Below, piece after piece: positions 36,514-48,757 of a DNA stretch of 64,000 nt. Positions within the stretch are counted from its first letter, which is position 1, and the number at the start of each line of letters is the position of its first letter. The stretch is from Nymphaea colorata (lineage: Eukaryota > Streptophyta > Magnoliopsida > Nymphaeales > Nymphaeaceae): assembly GCF_008831285.2 (NCBI RefSeq), contig NC_045140.1, positions 26,120,131 to 26,184,130 of the forward strand, written 5' to 3'. The notes under the pieces are model-generated. The model ran no database searches and was not told where the DNA came from. It worked only from the letters and a program-made list of their open reading frames with translations. The position numbers were made by a program, and so were the translations under genes.

Positions 36514-37439
36514 CTTTTGTAGTTATACACACATACACACACTTTTGCAGTAATTAAATGTTGGATACAGGAGTGTAAGTTACCAAGGGCACCGACTTTC
36601 CTTTCTTGTTGTCGTGAAGATGTTGATGATAGCATAGGGAAATGAATGCACACATCAAATTTAGTTTTCTGTGTCATTCAAATGGTGCTACAAATGTTGC
36701 TTGGAAATGGGAATTGTAGACTTTCTCATAATATTTTCCGAAGTGAAAGAAGCTAACCTAAAAACTGTGGGGGTTGGTGCAATGGAAGAGGCTAGAGCTG
36801 GTAGGCAGTCGGTTTCCACAATGAAATCATGTGGTGTTAACTCTTTATACTTTAAAAAGGAGTGGTACCGACATACAAGTTGAAGTATAACAAGAGCATC
36901 ATCCCCAGATGGAGATGCAGATGGGTGCACCATTTTAACCGATTTAGTGCAGCATGTGCTGATTATTGAGTTGCAACGACCCTGTTTCCCTCATCACGCA
37001 GATTGCTCTTTTGGCATGTAATTCACCAATAAAACCAATGGGTAGCTGTCACCACATTCGTATAGTACTAATCAGATATTGCTTAATCCGGTTATGTGTC
37101 GAGTTTGAGATTTCATTATGTAGAACATAACATCAAAATTGAATTTCTACATATGATAGATTGAGATGTCTCTCATGTTCAGCAAGAAAATAACATGGTA
37201 AGGTTGAAGTTAGTTACTGATTTTTTTATCTAATATTACCATTGGGGTTCAAATCTGGATCAGATATTGTATTCCACGCAACCCATTGACATCAATAGGC
37301 ACCCCATTCTGTGATTGTACCTTCAGATCTCTTCAATGTGATGTAATCTTTGGATGGTATTTATTTTTCTTCCTAAATTGTTTCACAAGGGCCAAATTTA
37401 TTTGCATAGATAAGATGTAGTCATACAGGCACACATTAG
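36512..37439. other. Spacer between the two XTH genes, no gene seen
   Basis: Holds the distal promoter of copy A and the 3' flank of copy B. A short AC run lies at about 36526-36541. The open frame at 36671-36883 has no recognisable features. Confidence 0.5.
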
Positions 37440-38988
37440 TTAGGTAAGTCCACTTGAACACTCCTTTGGCAGACCCTGAGGAAATCTCCCCAGATCATTA
37501 CAGTAATTGTATACCATGTAGTTTTTCTGCACCCATGCCAGCTTCTCTTGATCTGCATAGGAATTGACAAGGCCCTGGTTCATCCATGTTGGTAAATTCC
37601 TTCTTCCATGACTGTTGATCCGTGCGGCCGAGCCGGTCCGCGCACCAGCTTCAATGGTCAGATCACGAAACTGAGCAGTGAAGGGGGCCTGACTCCAGTC
37701 TGTCTTGACCAACCCACCCCTTGTAGCCCAGTCCTCTGCATCCCACAGGCTTGAGTACAATCTCATGGGCTGCTTGCTAGGGTATGGGATGCCTGATGCC
37801 TCCATGTTCTTGTACACTCTTACGGGTGTTCCATCCACGTAAAACCTACAAAATGATTTTGTTTAATCAAATTATATACATACACATATATATAAATATT
37901 TATTTATATTATGAAGCATACTTACATTATATATACTTGCATACATACATATACATATATATTATATATTATGAGGCATACTTACATTATTTGGTATGGG
38001 TTCCACAGGATGGTGTAAGTGTGGAAGTCCTGGGTAGGGTCGAACCATAGATAGAACTGCTGCTCTCTGTTTCCCTGGCCTTCAGTGTAGAGGTTGGTGT
38101 GTAAAATGTAGGGCTGGCCACTAAGATTTCCAAGGAACTCCATATCCACCTCATCATGTTTCGGGCCTTGGCAAGATAGCTGCATGGACAATTACTAAAA
38201 TCACGACATGCGGATCCCATGAGATCCAGATTCGATGGATTGGATCAGATTAAGATTCGGAAAAGGTTCCTAGCAGAGTCGGAATCTGAATCTGATTGAT
38301 ATCCAACTGAAATCCAATATTCAGAACTTGAATTTGGATTCGGTTTAAAAAGATAAAGTCGGAACCCCAGGAGAAATCCTTAGAGTTATAGTACAATCTT
38401 GCAACATCGTTTTTTGGACTCCCATCTTAAATTTAAATGGCTGCAAATTAATCTATATAAAACATATAAAAGAAAATTGAAATAAACTGGCTATCTTTGT
38501 AGCTTTCTTTTATATTAATGTTACAAACCGTCGCAAAAAGGTACATTTTATTGCTAAAAAACGCAGTCGAAGCAATTGTCTTTGTGATAGTTTTTAGTAA
38601 CACAAAAACTGAAAAACAACCATGCAGGCATAAACCTAAAAATTCATTCGTTAAATAAAGATAGCTGACACATTTCAATTTAAATTATACGCACATAATA
38701 TGCTGTGACGGTACCGGCAGAGTTTCCCGGAATGAGCTTCAGCGTGACGTCGAATTTCCCGTAGAGAAACTCATTTTTGGACTGGAAGCCGGAGCCGGAA
38801 GCCCTGTCCATGGACAGACTGAGCTGCTGGCCGTCTCCGGCAATGACTGCACGTCCACCGCCCCAGGTGACGTCCACATCTCTGAAGAAATTGGACGTCG
38901 CCGGTTGGAAGGAGAAGAAGGAAGCTGCTGCCACTAAAACGAGAGATCGAAGAAGGAAGAAGTTGGAGAGGGAATGCATGTCTCCCAT
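37440..38988 (-). CDS. XTH: Xyloglucan endotransglucosylase/hydrolase, copy B (3 exons)
   Basis: Second GH16 XTH, tandem to copy A. CDS exons 38988-38695, 38179-37986, 37845-37440 give 297 residues. The exon 2 length (194 nt) and intron phases are identical to copy A, showing descent by duplication. The start is MGDMHSL at 38988, or the in-frame ATG three codons on. A hydrophobic signal peptide ends near QPATS, and the mature chain starts [13 protein letters not shown]. The catalytic block is [10 protein letters not shown] (E108 nucleophile, E112 acid/base), followed by the sequon NLS. The C-terminal domain keeps [17 protein letters not shown], but the preceding cysteine pair kept in copy A is absent: the region reads [18 protein letters not shown]. 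The protein is longer there ([12 protein letters not shown]). Exon 2's splice donor is duplicated 60 bp into the intron. It should be an extracellular wall enzyme. Confidence 0.95.
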
Positions 38989-39073
38989 CTCCTTGTAGGA
39001 TCAGAATACGAAGAAGGAAATGGTTTCGGACAAGCGGAGAGTTGTGTGCGGAGGCAACGTAGGTTGGTGTAGT

Positions 39074-39080
39074 CTTTATA
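39074..39080 (-). promoter_or_regulatory. TATA box of XTH copy B
   Basis: The minus strand reads CGTCTATAAAGACTAC, about 88 bp upstream of the ATG at 38988. Expected transcription start is near 39045. Confidence 0.55.
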
Positions 39081-41198
39081 GACGAAGATCGGGGGAAAAG
39101 AAAACCAACTGTTTGGAGATTGAATATGTGGTGGAAGAGCAAGCTTAGAAGGATAGTGGGGCATTTGGGTTGTGACTTGTGAGGGGGAAGTGAAAGAGAT
39201 TGGTCGAGGGCTCTGACCTGAGTAGTGGAAGTCGCCTCCAATATGATGGCGCAGGATGTTGATAGGCAAGACCCACTAATGCGCCGGTGGGGAGTTTTGA
39301 TTGTGCCAAAGCGTTTCGCGGACCTTAAAAGTTTTCTATGGTGCTGGTGCTGCTGATGCGTAGGTCGGTTTAGTGCGCCGCCCCATATAATATATATGTA
39401 TATATATATATATATCCTTTTATATTTTGTACATGTACTTGCACACACACACACACCAAATTTTTCTTGCATATGATCATTCTTGATGGGATGTCAATAG
39501 TTTGGTTTAGATTGGATATATCGGATCATTTTAAAAAAATAAAAAATAAAATTTTCTTAAAAGATTGGATCCGAATCAGATTTAAAAACTGATATCAGAT
39601 TGGAATCAGATTCAGATATATATAAATATCTGATATTTGAATCAAATTTAGTTTAAAATAAACGTCTTATATTCAATGTTCTTACATTTTTAAAATGGTC
39701 TAGATTTGGTTTGAAATTTGGATTCAGATTTGGATATGAATGTCAAAACTAGATTCAGATTGTGAAATCGGATTTTGGATTGAGGTTCAAATATAACTTT
39801 TCTTTGCTCACATTCAAATCCAAGTATGTGATATCTAAAAAATAGATATGATGAAGAGCATATCTGATTAGAATTTGACATCTCTAGTTCTCCACATGGA
39901 GGCATGGCCATATTGTTGGCAAAGATGTCAAAGTTGGAGATTCCTTGAATGCCATATGTTGAAGATATAGTGCACTTTATTGCCTCTCTAGCTCAATTGA
40001 GTAATTCTTAGATCCAAGCATCAATATTCGTAGACCTAATTAGTGACGTTGTCACGTTGGCGACAGTATAGAAAAGGAAGATGCTGCGGTGGAGAGATAT
40101 CCACCACCACTAGTTGCAGAATCATTTGTGGCTTTGCCAGTATGCATGCTTTTCTCCACGGGTGGAAGCAGGTGGATCACCGTGGGGCAGAACCCATTCT
40201 TTGAAACGTTAGTTTAGTTTTAGTGTTTAAACTTGGATGAGCTTGAGTTCAGTTATATGGAGCAGCTCCACAACTCATTGCCCCATGATCACTTGAGCGA
40301 GCAGGGGTCTAGTATAGCACCTGGGGCGATAAACCTACCTTAAAAGAGTTTTACCACTAACATCTTCTTCTTATCAAACTTTAAATATAAACATCATGAA
40401 TATCTGTTATTTTGTGTACAGTCTTACATGAGTATTTTTAGAAATATGCTGGTAGGTGTATGCCTACTTATCCCGAGCTTATAACTTGAAAACGAATGAA
40501 TGGTTAGCTTTCGCTGACAAACATTTTTCAGATTAGAGTAAGATCCTGATACCTTAACATTGAATGTCGACTGTGCTTTAATATATACATGGACATCAGA
40601 ACTCAAGTTTCCAAATTTCTAGCACTGCTTGATGATAACAAATATGAGGGGAGAAAAGGCAATGAAAATCCAACGGTTGATTGGGTAGCCCATTATTTCT
40701 TCTAAGATCCAAATTCATGTAAAGGTTGCTAAGATTGCAGAAAATAAATAAAGTACCAAGTTTCAGGTAGGAGGCCAAACATGGTAGGAGTAAATAGACC
40801 CAGCACATGCAAAGATCCAATTCTTCCAGCTGGGTTCAGCGTTCTTGGAAGAAATAAGACTTTTACCAAACAGTAGCATGATTTTTGGTGTTCACAGGAA
40901 GCCAAGAACATAATGTTCACAGGATAAAACAAGAAAATGCAGAGACAACTCCAAGGAAAGAATCTCTGACTCAGACGGACAAAACCATTTATTTGCGGCT
41001 GTTCTAGGCTCAGAATTGGATAAATTGCTGGCTCTGGTGTCGTCTGTTCAAACGATGGTTCATATGAATTAAGAGACGGCATCAGCGACGAGAGATCATA
41101 TTTATTCATTTCAATGGAAACAATAAAATTACATTATAAGAGCATAAAGATATGCCATTAAGCAGAGTGAACTTTATCTTAGCAAGAGTCAGTTTAAG
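39081..41198. other. Intergenic region between XTH copy B and the microprotein gene
   Basis: Contains a (TA)n run (39385-39415), a short AC run (39441), and at 39510-39800 a stretch rich in GGATT/CAGATT motifs (GATTCAGATT, GGATTCAGATTTGG). Similar GGATTCAGAT-type sequence lies in intron 1 of XTH copy B (about 38225-38345) and near 44170-44400. No gene recognised; the last part is the 3' flank of the microprotein gene. Confidence 0.45.
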
Positions 41199-43857
41199 CT
41201 ACTTTGTTTCAGCATTCGTCTTCGCCTCCTCTTCAAGCTTCTTTCTCCAGTACTCTTCCAATGGAGGACCGAATATTGCCTTGCCAGAGACAACTCCAAT
41301 CCTGCAAGAAATCATAAAATGACTCATGAAACCAAGTAATAAAGGAAATCAAATGGTGACAACTGCAACAATCAAACATAAAAATTTACATAGCCAGCAA
41401 AATTATATGAAAAATCTACTTTCTTGTGAGTCCAAAAAGACAATGTTTGGCGAAGGCCAACAAGTTTCAGAGCAACATGAATAACATGGCCCTGTCAGGC
41501 TGACATCCTTAGTGCGGATTAGATGGTCTCTGATTTTTGTAGCTGAATAACATAAACGGCATTTTCACGTGCAAGAAGTATCTCCTGGAGGCTCCAATGT
41601 TATAAGCTGGAATGCAAGACAATCTACTGACAACTTCTAATCATCCTTTTATACTTTCCTGACTTCCTCACATTGATGATTCGGAAGATTTTCTTCTCAT
41701 CTCATCTTCCACAACATGCATGTCACACAAACCTATATCTTTACAAAGATATCACAGATTTGCATACAGAATTTAAAGCATCTTTAGACATATCAACAGC
41801 GTTCTCTACCTTTTTATTTCTCATTCTTGCTCTCTCCTTTGCACTGGTTCTGAAAACCGATGCTATTTTCTGCTAAAGTCCTATAACTAATGATATACCA
41901 TACTCAGATCAATGCTATTCCCGTTTAACCATGAAAAAATAGAAATTTTAATGATCAAGGGCATCAACTCCTCACACAAGGAAAATTTTTCATCCAACCT
42001 TGGATAGGGGTAGGAATCCAGTGTAGGTAGCTTACAGACTATAAGATCTCCAGCCACAATGAATATATTGGGCTATCCACATTATCTGATCAGAGGATAC
42101 ACCAAAACTTGCTACATGCATATGCACCCAATATGCTTAAAATTTCCATGCACCATGGCATGTGGGACCAATATTGCATAATCACACGATATATCTTCCA
42201 TTGCATGATTCCAACCAGACATATTTTGTTCCTCGATCAGCTACACAACTTTGTTCCTTGAACCACTTCAGATGGTTTCTAATGTTCCCATTCTTCAGTT
42301 CTATATGACATAAGTTAGGAATACGTTCAGCAGATATATTCAAAGGAGTATTTAGTTAAAAAGGGTCCCCATTATTGTTCAACCTCACTCTAGCATGATG
42401 ATACAACCATGGATAAGTGCGTGAAAGTCTTCAACTTATCCATGTTTCCATATCCTCCGTGGAACTGGTCTAACCATTAGAAATAGGTGGGAATTAATTC
42501 ACTATAACAACAGAAGAACGTCGAGAAAGAAAATTTTTGTGAACTTAGAATAGTCAACCAGCAGCTTGTATTTGGTAGAGAGATGGTCTAATGACTAATC
42601 AAATTATTTAAAATTACAGAGAAAAAAAAAAGAAAAAAGATGTTTCCAGTAACTGAAACTCAAGGCTAACACATAAATTTAAATAAAACCTCTAGTAGGT
42701 CTGAAATAACAGTAGGTAAACATGAAAGTGCAAATGTGTACCTAGAACTTGACTATGCTTGAAAACTGGAATGTTACAGCCTGCCTGGTGTGTTGAACTA
42801 AGATGTTCTCAGTTGTGTTAGGAGAGGTTGGGATGGGCGAGAAATAGAAAATCAAAGACTGAATTGTGCAACAGAATGGTCGTAATGGAGGTAATTAACT
42901 AACGAAGCAGCTCAGCAAGGCAGGCAGAAAGCATCAGATCGTGTAATGAAATAAAATACTGAGATCAGGAAGCTAACGTGAAGCACAAGACACTGGTAAC
43001 TGGTAAGGGTATTAGATACTAACAAAGGATGATTGTCACTCCTAATCAGATGAACAAAACGAGTTCTCAGCTGGCTTGGCTCTATATTCCAGAGCACACC
43101 AACACAATCGCCCAAATGGATGCTGCAATGTAAAGTTGAACCCAAAACATCCAGTTTACTGCTTCAAAAAACCAGATAAGAACTACGAACAGACAATCAC
43201 CATCAACACTGTTTTATTCCAAGTTGGACTAACATGGACAGAAACGAAAACTCATAGTTACCCACGAAGGATCCCATTGAAGCGCATGCAGGGGAGAAAC
43301 CCTCATATTAACAACAATTTTACCAGAAATAGAGTGTCTCCTACTCAAACTAACCTCTCCCGTGTATTACCACAATGGAATCGAACTAAAAAGTTTTACA
43401 AGCTCAAAACGGCCAATCCAACACCAAGAATCAAGAGTCACCACGCAAGCAACAGTTCATGCCAACCAAGAACTCCACATTCCATGACTTACAATCGGAA
43501 ACTAAAGATGGTGCCTCTCCTTCCCAACGTTCATAAACCAGAAGACATCGAAACCCACATCAAACTACAGAAAAAGGGTATAAAAATTAGGGCTTCAACA
43601 TACGTTTATTAGAACAAAATTCAACAAGTCACAAACAGGTGTGCTGCATATATTGCAATTGAAAGTCTGAAGCCCCAAGTTAAGAAGAAAAAGAACGTAA
43701 AAAAGAAGAAGAATAAGAAGAATAAAAGCCCGAGCAGAAGACGCAAAAGGGAAAACAAAAGCAAGCACCATCAAGAAGAAAGGTTGAGAGGCCTTAGATC
43801 TTACAGGACAGCGCCCATGACCATCGGGATGTTCAAAAATCTGCTTCTTCTCAGCAT
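41199..43857 (-). CDS. Conserved-looking 51-residue membrane microprotein (2 exons)
   Basis: Found by splicing. Exon 1 is 43857-43805 (53 nt), followed by donor CT|GTAAGA. Exon 2 is 41301-41199 (103 nt), preceded by acceptor TTTCTTGCAG|G. The join is in frame and gives 51 residues plus TAG. The chain starts basic (MLRRSRFLNIP), runs into one hydrophobic segment (about residues 10-25, VMGAVLIGVVSGKAIFG), then a turn (GPP) and a charged amphipathic tail (LEEYWRKKLEEEAKTN). This is the form of small single-pass proteins of the inner mitochondrial membrane. I believe similar short proteins exist in other plants, but I cannot name a family, and the location is inferred. The alternative frame across exon 1 (from 43972) gives a longer Pro-rich peptide that runs out of frame at the exon 2 join. 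A two-codon uORF (M-N-stop) sits at 43986-43978. Confidence 0.65.
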
Positions 43858-43986
43858 CTCTCTCTCCCTCTTCCGCTCCCGGGGTTTGGGTAAGCGTGTC
43901 AGGGTTCGGGGAGGGGCCGTGGACGGTTCGGACCAACGTCGTTGGTTGATTGCTAGGCTCGGCCGGAAGCAACGTTTTCAGTTCAT

Positions 43987-46900
43987 CTCGAAGAAATAAC
44001 GCGGTATATCATTCATTCTCCGTTTGTTTCTTTGGTCTGGTTCTTAACGTCCCACTTATTTTAAACCAATTTTTAACGCAGTTTCAATCTGTAAAATTGG
44101 TATGGACTTGATCTGGTGATTAGTTCGTGGCGTAGAAAATGAAACAATTCTCCTTTCCTGAACCCGATAGATGAGATCTGGATTCAGGTTGAGCAAGAGT
44201 TGGGAGTGTAAGTGATCAGTTTGGATCTGGATCAGTTTTTATTTGACCCATTTCTTTTATTGGGGTTTTAGAATAATTAAGATCCAGAACAGGACCAAGG
44301 CAGTAGAAGCAAAAGGATGGCTTTTAGCTTATCAAACCATCAGATTTAGTTAGATAGAAAGTCCAATTTGATTTTTAATTGGATTTGGATTTAGTACGCA
44401 TTTGGTTTTAGAACTGGCACTACATCCAAAGCCTGATCAAGGTCTGCCCAGTTGCATATAGATACGGAACCTTATGCCACTAAGATCCAGATTTTGTTTC
44501 AAAAGATGGGCCCTTGTTTGGTGGGTCTAAACCTGTAAATGACTACTTAGAAGTATTTCTCATATTATTTAGTTCTTCAGTTCTCTCTTCATTGGAAATT
44601 AAGGAGTAGTTTTGCAGTACCATTGCTTATAACTTCAAGCAGATACTGAAGCATGCAACTGCTGGTGTGTTCGATTTTCCCCTTGAACATGGTTGAAAGA
44701 ATGAAGAGCTCTATAATTTACATTCTATATTTAATAAAGAGACAAGAACAAAAGTTTAAAATGTCAATTTAAGGTATTAATGTATTTAAATGTGTGAATT
44801 AACAGATTTAGAATGCATATTAATATGTATTGCCTAGTGATTTTTAAAAGTTCAGGTTCTTACATCATATGTGAGTACTTTACATAGTTAGTCATCAATG
44901 ATTCAAATGGGATCTTCTTGGATCTTAAATAAAAATTAAGATTGGGTAGGTACATGAAGCAGATGTTTCAGTTGGCTTGATGTTCAAAGAAAATTTTGAA
45001 GACCAAGAAAAGTGAAAGAGCACGGTAGGAGATGTAATGATCAAATCTTAAAAGGAAGATTTTCAAGATCAAATGTGAGCAAAAAAAAGTCGTTTTAAAA
45101 AGTTCAATCGAAAGTTGGAAGCCATTACAGGTTTATAGCTTTTTAGATATGGACAAACCTAACAAAAGAAATCGATCAAAAAGATGTCATGTTCATAAAC
45201 CGCATTACCAAGGATATTATGTCTGCGTTAGGGATTACAAGCAGATGTGGAATAAATACTTCTATGATCCACTTTTATTTTCGCTTTTACGAATGTGCTA
45301 CTTGATTTGACTAATCTTCAATCTTACTTTAGCAGTGGAATCCATTTATATATGATGACAACAAAATCGAATTTGGTCTAATTCTGGTCAGCTAAAATTG
45401 CCAAAAATTTTCCAAAACCATGTCCTCATTAACAACTATGTTGGTAGTAGTCAATCAACTTCCATGATTAAGCCTCGCTCTGATTCCATGCATACATCAT
45501 CTTAAAAAAAACCTGTTAAAACCAAATTATGATCTTTCATTCCTTTACTTTTCTCATTTCTTCTGTCTACAAATTTGTTCAATCAATCACCCAGGTTTTT
45601 CCAGACCAATAATCACCAGAAAGATCCGTTCTCTTGTTCTAGCTATAGACTAATTCGGCTCGCAAGTAAAAGCAGAAGGGAAGAAAACTGAAGATCTCTT
45701 TCCATTGTTCTGTTCTTCATTGAGCAATCGTTTTCACTTTTCAGACACGTATGCCACCGCTTTATGACTAAACAATTAGAACGTCAAGATCTCTTTATAT
45801 GTATTTTGAAGATACAGTTTTGACCTCTCGGGTCATGAAAGAAAACCATAAATTTATTTTTTGCTATGAAGGAAAGAAAGAGTTGAATATCTAGAGAAGG
45901 AGAGAGCCGATAAAATGAAAATTTATACCAAAATTTGAGGACAAGAAGTCCCTCAATACAATAACAACTGCAAAACATAAGCAAAGAAACAAAATATACA
46001 ATACAATGTACAAGTAAAACAAAATAAGAGTGGCGCAGAGAGAGTGGGGAGACGGAGCGACGCAATCACCCAGTCGCAGACGAAGGATGATGTCGTAGCC
46101 GAATGGCAAAATGAACATCCCCTTGCACAAAACGAGCTATTGTTGCGCTCTTTCCAAATGCACCATCAAGCTGAAATAAGCCACAATCTCTAGACACGAC
46201 CCCAGAAAACCGCCAGGCGGAAAGAATGATAGAAAAGACAAAAAAGATGAATGAAGGGTGGATCAGAAAAACTACTAACAATGAAAGGTCAGGAAGAAGT
46301 AAGAACACTAAAGAAAAAATGGCAAGGGGTAAAAAGGTGGACCCGAAACTCAAGCGCGACGAGACAGAGAGAACACTGGTTAGCTAAGAGAGAGAAAGGG
46401 TGGTGAGAGGGCAAACACCCGTTAACTTAAACCACAAACACTTGGCCTTATTCAATTTTCAATGCCAAAATAGCATCTACGAAAAATGTTCGATGTCAAT
46501 AGAACAATGATATCTACGAAAATCAAACAAAAGACATGTCTATGTTACATCACGTTATTCATCCAGCATCACGTTATTCATCCACCAATGTGAAAAGGAC
46601 AAAGAGATATGTCATTCATCATTAAAAACAAACAAGTCTCACTTCCAACACAAATAGAACCTACACAGAAACATTGACCTGTTAGTGTTGGGTTGAAAAC
46701 CACCGGCTTTTTGGTGCTTGAAGAAGTTTGCCTTTGCCGGTTTTGAAGAAAATGTTGTTAATTTAGCAATCAGTTCTTCTAGAATCATTCAATTATCAAA
46801 CTACAGGGCATGCAAACCTAAAATAATTTACGTAGTTTATCGTTTCCTCTACCGTCATTGTATAGCCGATGTTTGAAATGGCTTCCCATCATCAACTTGT

Positions 46901-47016
46901 AAATTAAAAAAATTGTACTCTAAAATATCATTGGTTTACGTAGCAATCTGATCAACTTTCTATATGTTTTTCAAACGGAGAAACAGTTTATTTCCACTTG
47001 AGAGGTTTTTTTTCTT

Positions 47017-47020
<4 letters not shown>
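43987..47020. other. Intergenic, no gene recognised
   Basis: Upstream of the microprotein gene. GGATTCAGAT-like motifs at 44170-44400. Minus-strand frames at 45784-46353 are open for 95 and 93 codons but match nothing I know. An 18-bp duplication (CATCACGTTATTCATCC) lies at 46550-46583. Confidence 0.4.
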
Positions 47021-47101
<81 letters not shown>

Positions 47102-47117
47102 AGAGAGAGAGAGAGAG
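47021..47117. repeat. Self-complementary (TC)n(TA)n(GA)n microsatellite
   Basis: About 14 TC, 25 TA and 8 GA units in a row. The flanking TC and GA runs are complementary, so the whole tract can fold into one long hairpin or cruciform. Confidence 0.95.
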
Positions 47118-48492
47118 TCATTTAGGTAACCGATCAAAGCGATTTGGTTCATAATGATAAACAGTTAAGAGAAAAACAAGAAAAAAAAAAAGTAATGAGT
47201 ATTTTAGTCATTATATTCGTTTACATCTTTTTCTCTTTATTTTTCTTTCGATTATCCGTCTATTTGAGATGGACGATACTGGTGGTTAGATGACTGAATG
47301 ATTTTGCATAGTTATATATTTGTTTATTTGTATGTGTACAATCTTCATGTAACAATTATTTCTCAAGGTGTTTCTGCTTGGCTCGGAAATCACCAAACAA
47401 TAGTGGTGCAATATCCATACGCCAATACTTAATTGTAGATGGATAACGAAGTACTTAAAATTTTCTGGCCACCCGAGCTTTCTATTGACAACAATATCTT
47501 CTTAAGGACAATTACTTGTTAAGTGGATGGATTAAAATTTAACATCACAGCATTTGGTCACAATATTATATAAGGATGTTACTTGTTTAAGTGGATGGAT
47601 CAACTTTACTTAACAATTAATCGCATATAGAACATGAGGATGATGTACTGAGCCGCCAGGGCCCAGGAGTAGAGATCTGTCAAAGGGCGACATGTCGCAG
47701 CGTATTTTCTTTTTCCAATAGAGATATACAAACGAAAAAATATTCATTGAGGGGCCCCAGTTTCATATAAACAAATCGCATAATTAATCCATATTGCATG
47801 CAGATCAAGATAAGGCCACTTTGAACATGAAATATCGATTTTTATATTATCGCCGTGTCAAACTTGGTCATCGATCGTTTGGGTGGTCCAGATTTTAGAA
47901 CCCAAATTGGTAACTTCCTTTTCTTTTCAAATTGTTATATTGAAAGCAAAATAAAGTCGGTAGCAATTGCCAATAACAAGAGGATGTGAAATCGTCCGGC
48001 CATCCGGATACTTGAACGGCCGGTAGTTGTCAAAACTTTAAATATGTGCTCGCAATTTCTAAAGCTACTTTGTTTAGAAGAAAAGAAAAAAAGTAGAAAA
48101 AGGTTTGATTGGACAATTGAAATTGTATGCGTAGCTGTACCAGCCCATTAAATTTACTTTATTTACGTGTACAAAATTCAATAATTTTTAGTTTTTTCTA
48201 ATATATAAATGCTCGGTAAAATTTGACATTTAAACTTAAAAAAAGGTCTCTCCACTGGCTCCAAACAGATCATGACAAGATAATTGCCTTGTACACCTGA
48301 GGAAGTCTCGTAGGGTTCTAGCTTTTTCTCTAGTAAAGAATGTTGTCTACTTCGAGCTTCTTTTGAATGTCTGGAACTAATGAAGAATATGGTGCAAGGG
48401 ATGGGACGTGTGGTGGATTGAGCTTCGGCTGGCTGCCAAAAAGCAGTTTGACTCTTAGCATATGCATAGGCATTCTTTCAAGTTAGAGTGGG
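47118..48492. other. Intergenic, nothing recognised
   Basis: AT-rich DNA without long open frames or repeats that I could identify. Confidence 0.4.
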
Positions 48493-48757
48493 CAATCTGT
48501 CGAGCCAACTCAAGCTTCACTCGAACGAGTTAGTGAAGAATCCGAGTTTGTGAATGAGTCGAGTTTAAATTACAGGAACTCAACTTGATCAAACTAGAAT
48601 AGAGTGGGTCTCTGGGTGTTCAATCTGTCGAGCCAAGTCAAGCTTCACTCAAACTCATTTTGATTAAGTAAGTCGAGCTTGAGGTTAGTGAAGAATCCGA
48701 GTTTGTGAATGGGTCGAGTTTAAATTACAGGAACTCAACTTGATCAAACTGGAATAG
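48493..48757. repeat. Imperfect tandem duplication rich in GAGTCGAG-type motifs
   Basis: Unit 1 (48493-48602) and unit 2 (48621-48757) share CAATCTGTCGAGCCAA, CAAGCTTCACTC, GTGAAGAATCCGAGTTTGTG and ACAGGAACTCAACTTGATC. Unit 2 has an extra stretch of about 26 bp. Confidence 0.9.

Noticed and set aside
38771-39472. 233-codon minus-strand frame across the promoter and exon 1 of XTH copy B
   Set aside because: It is out of frame with the XTH, crosses the TATA box, and is made of low-complexity and promoter sequence.
43076-43612. 178-codon plus-strand frame inside the microprotein gene's intron
   Set aside because: No recognisable domain, Asn/Thr/Lys-rich composition typical of AT-rich non-coding DNA, and no promoter or splice support.
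43595-43972. Pro-rich minus-strand frame over exon 1 of the microprotein gene
   Set aside because: It cannot be joined in frame to the conserved second exon, whereas the short frame from 43857 can. It probably represents 5' leader.
45784-46353. Overlapping minus-strand frames with a GLFQLDGAFGKSATIARF stretch
   Set aside because: The stretch looks protein-like, but I cannot tie it to any family and it is followed by frames with hydrophobic low-complexity sequence.
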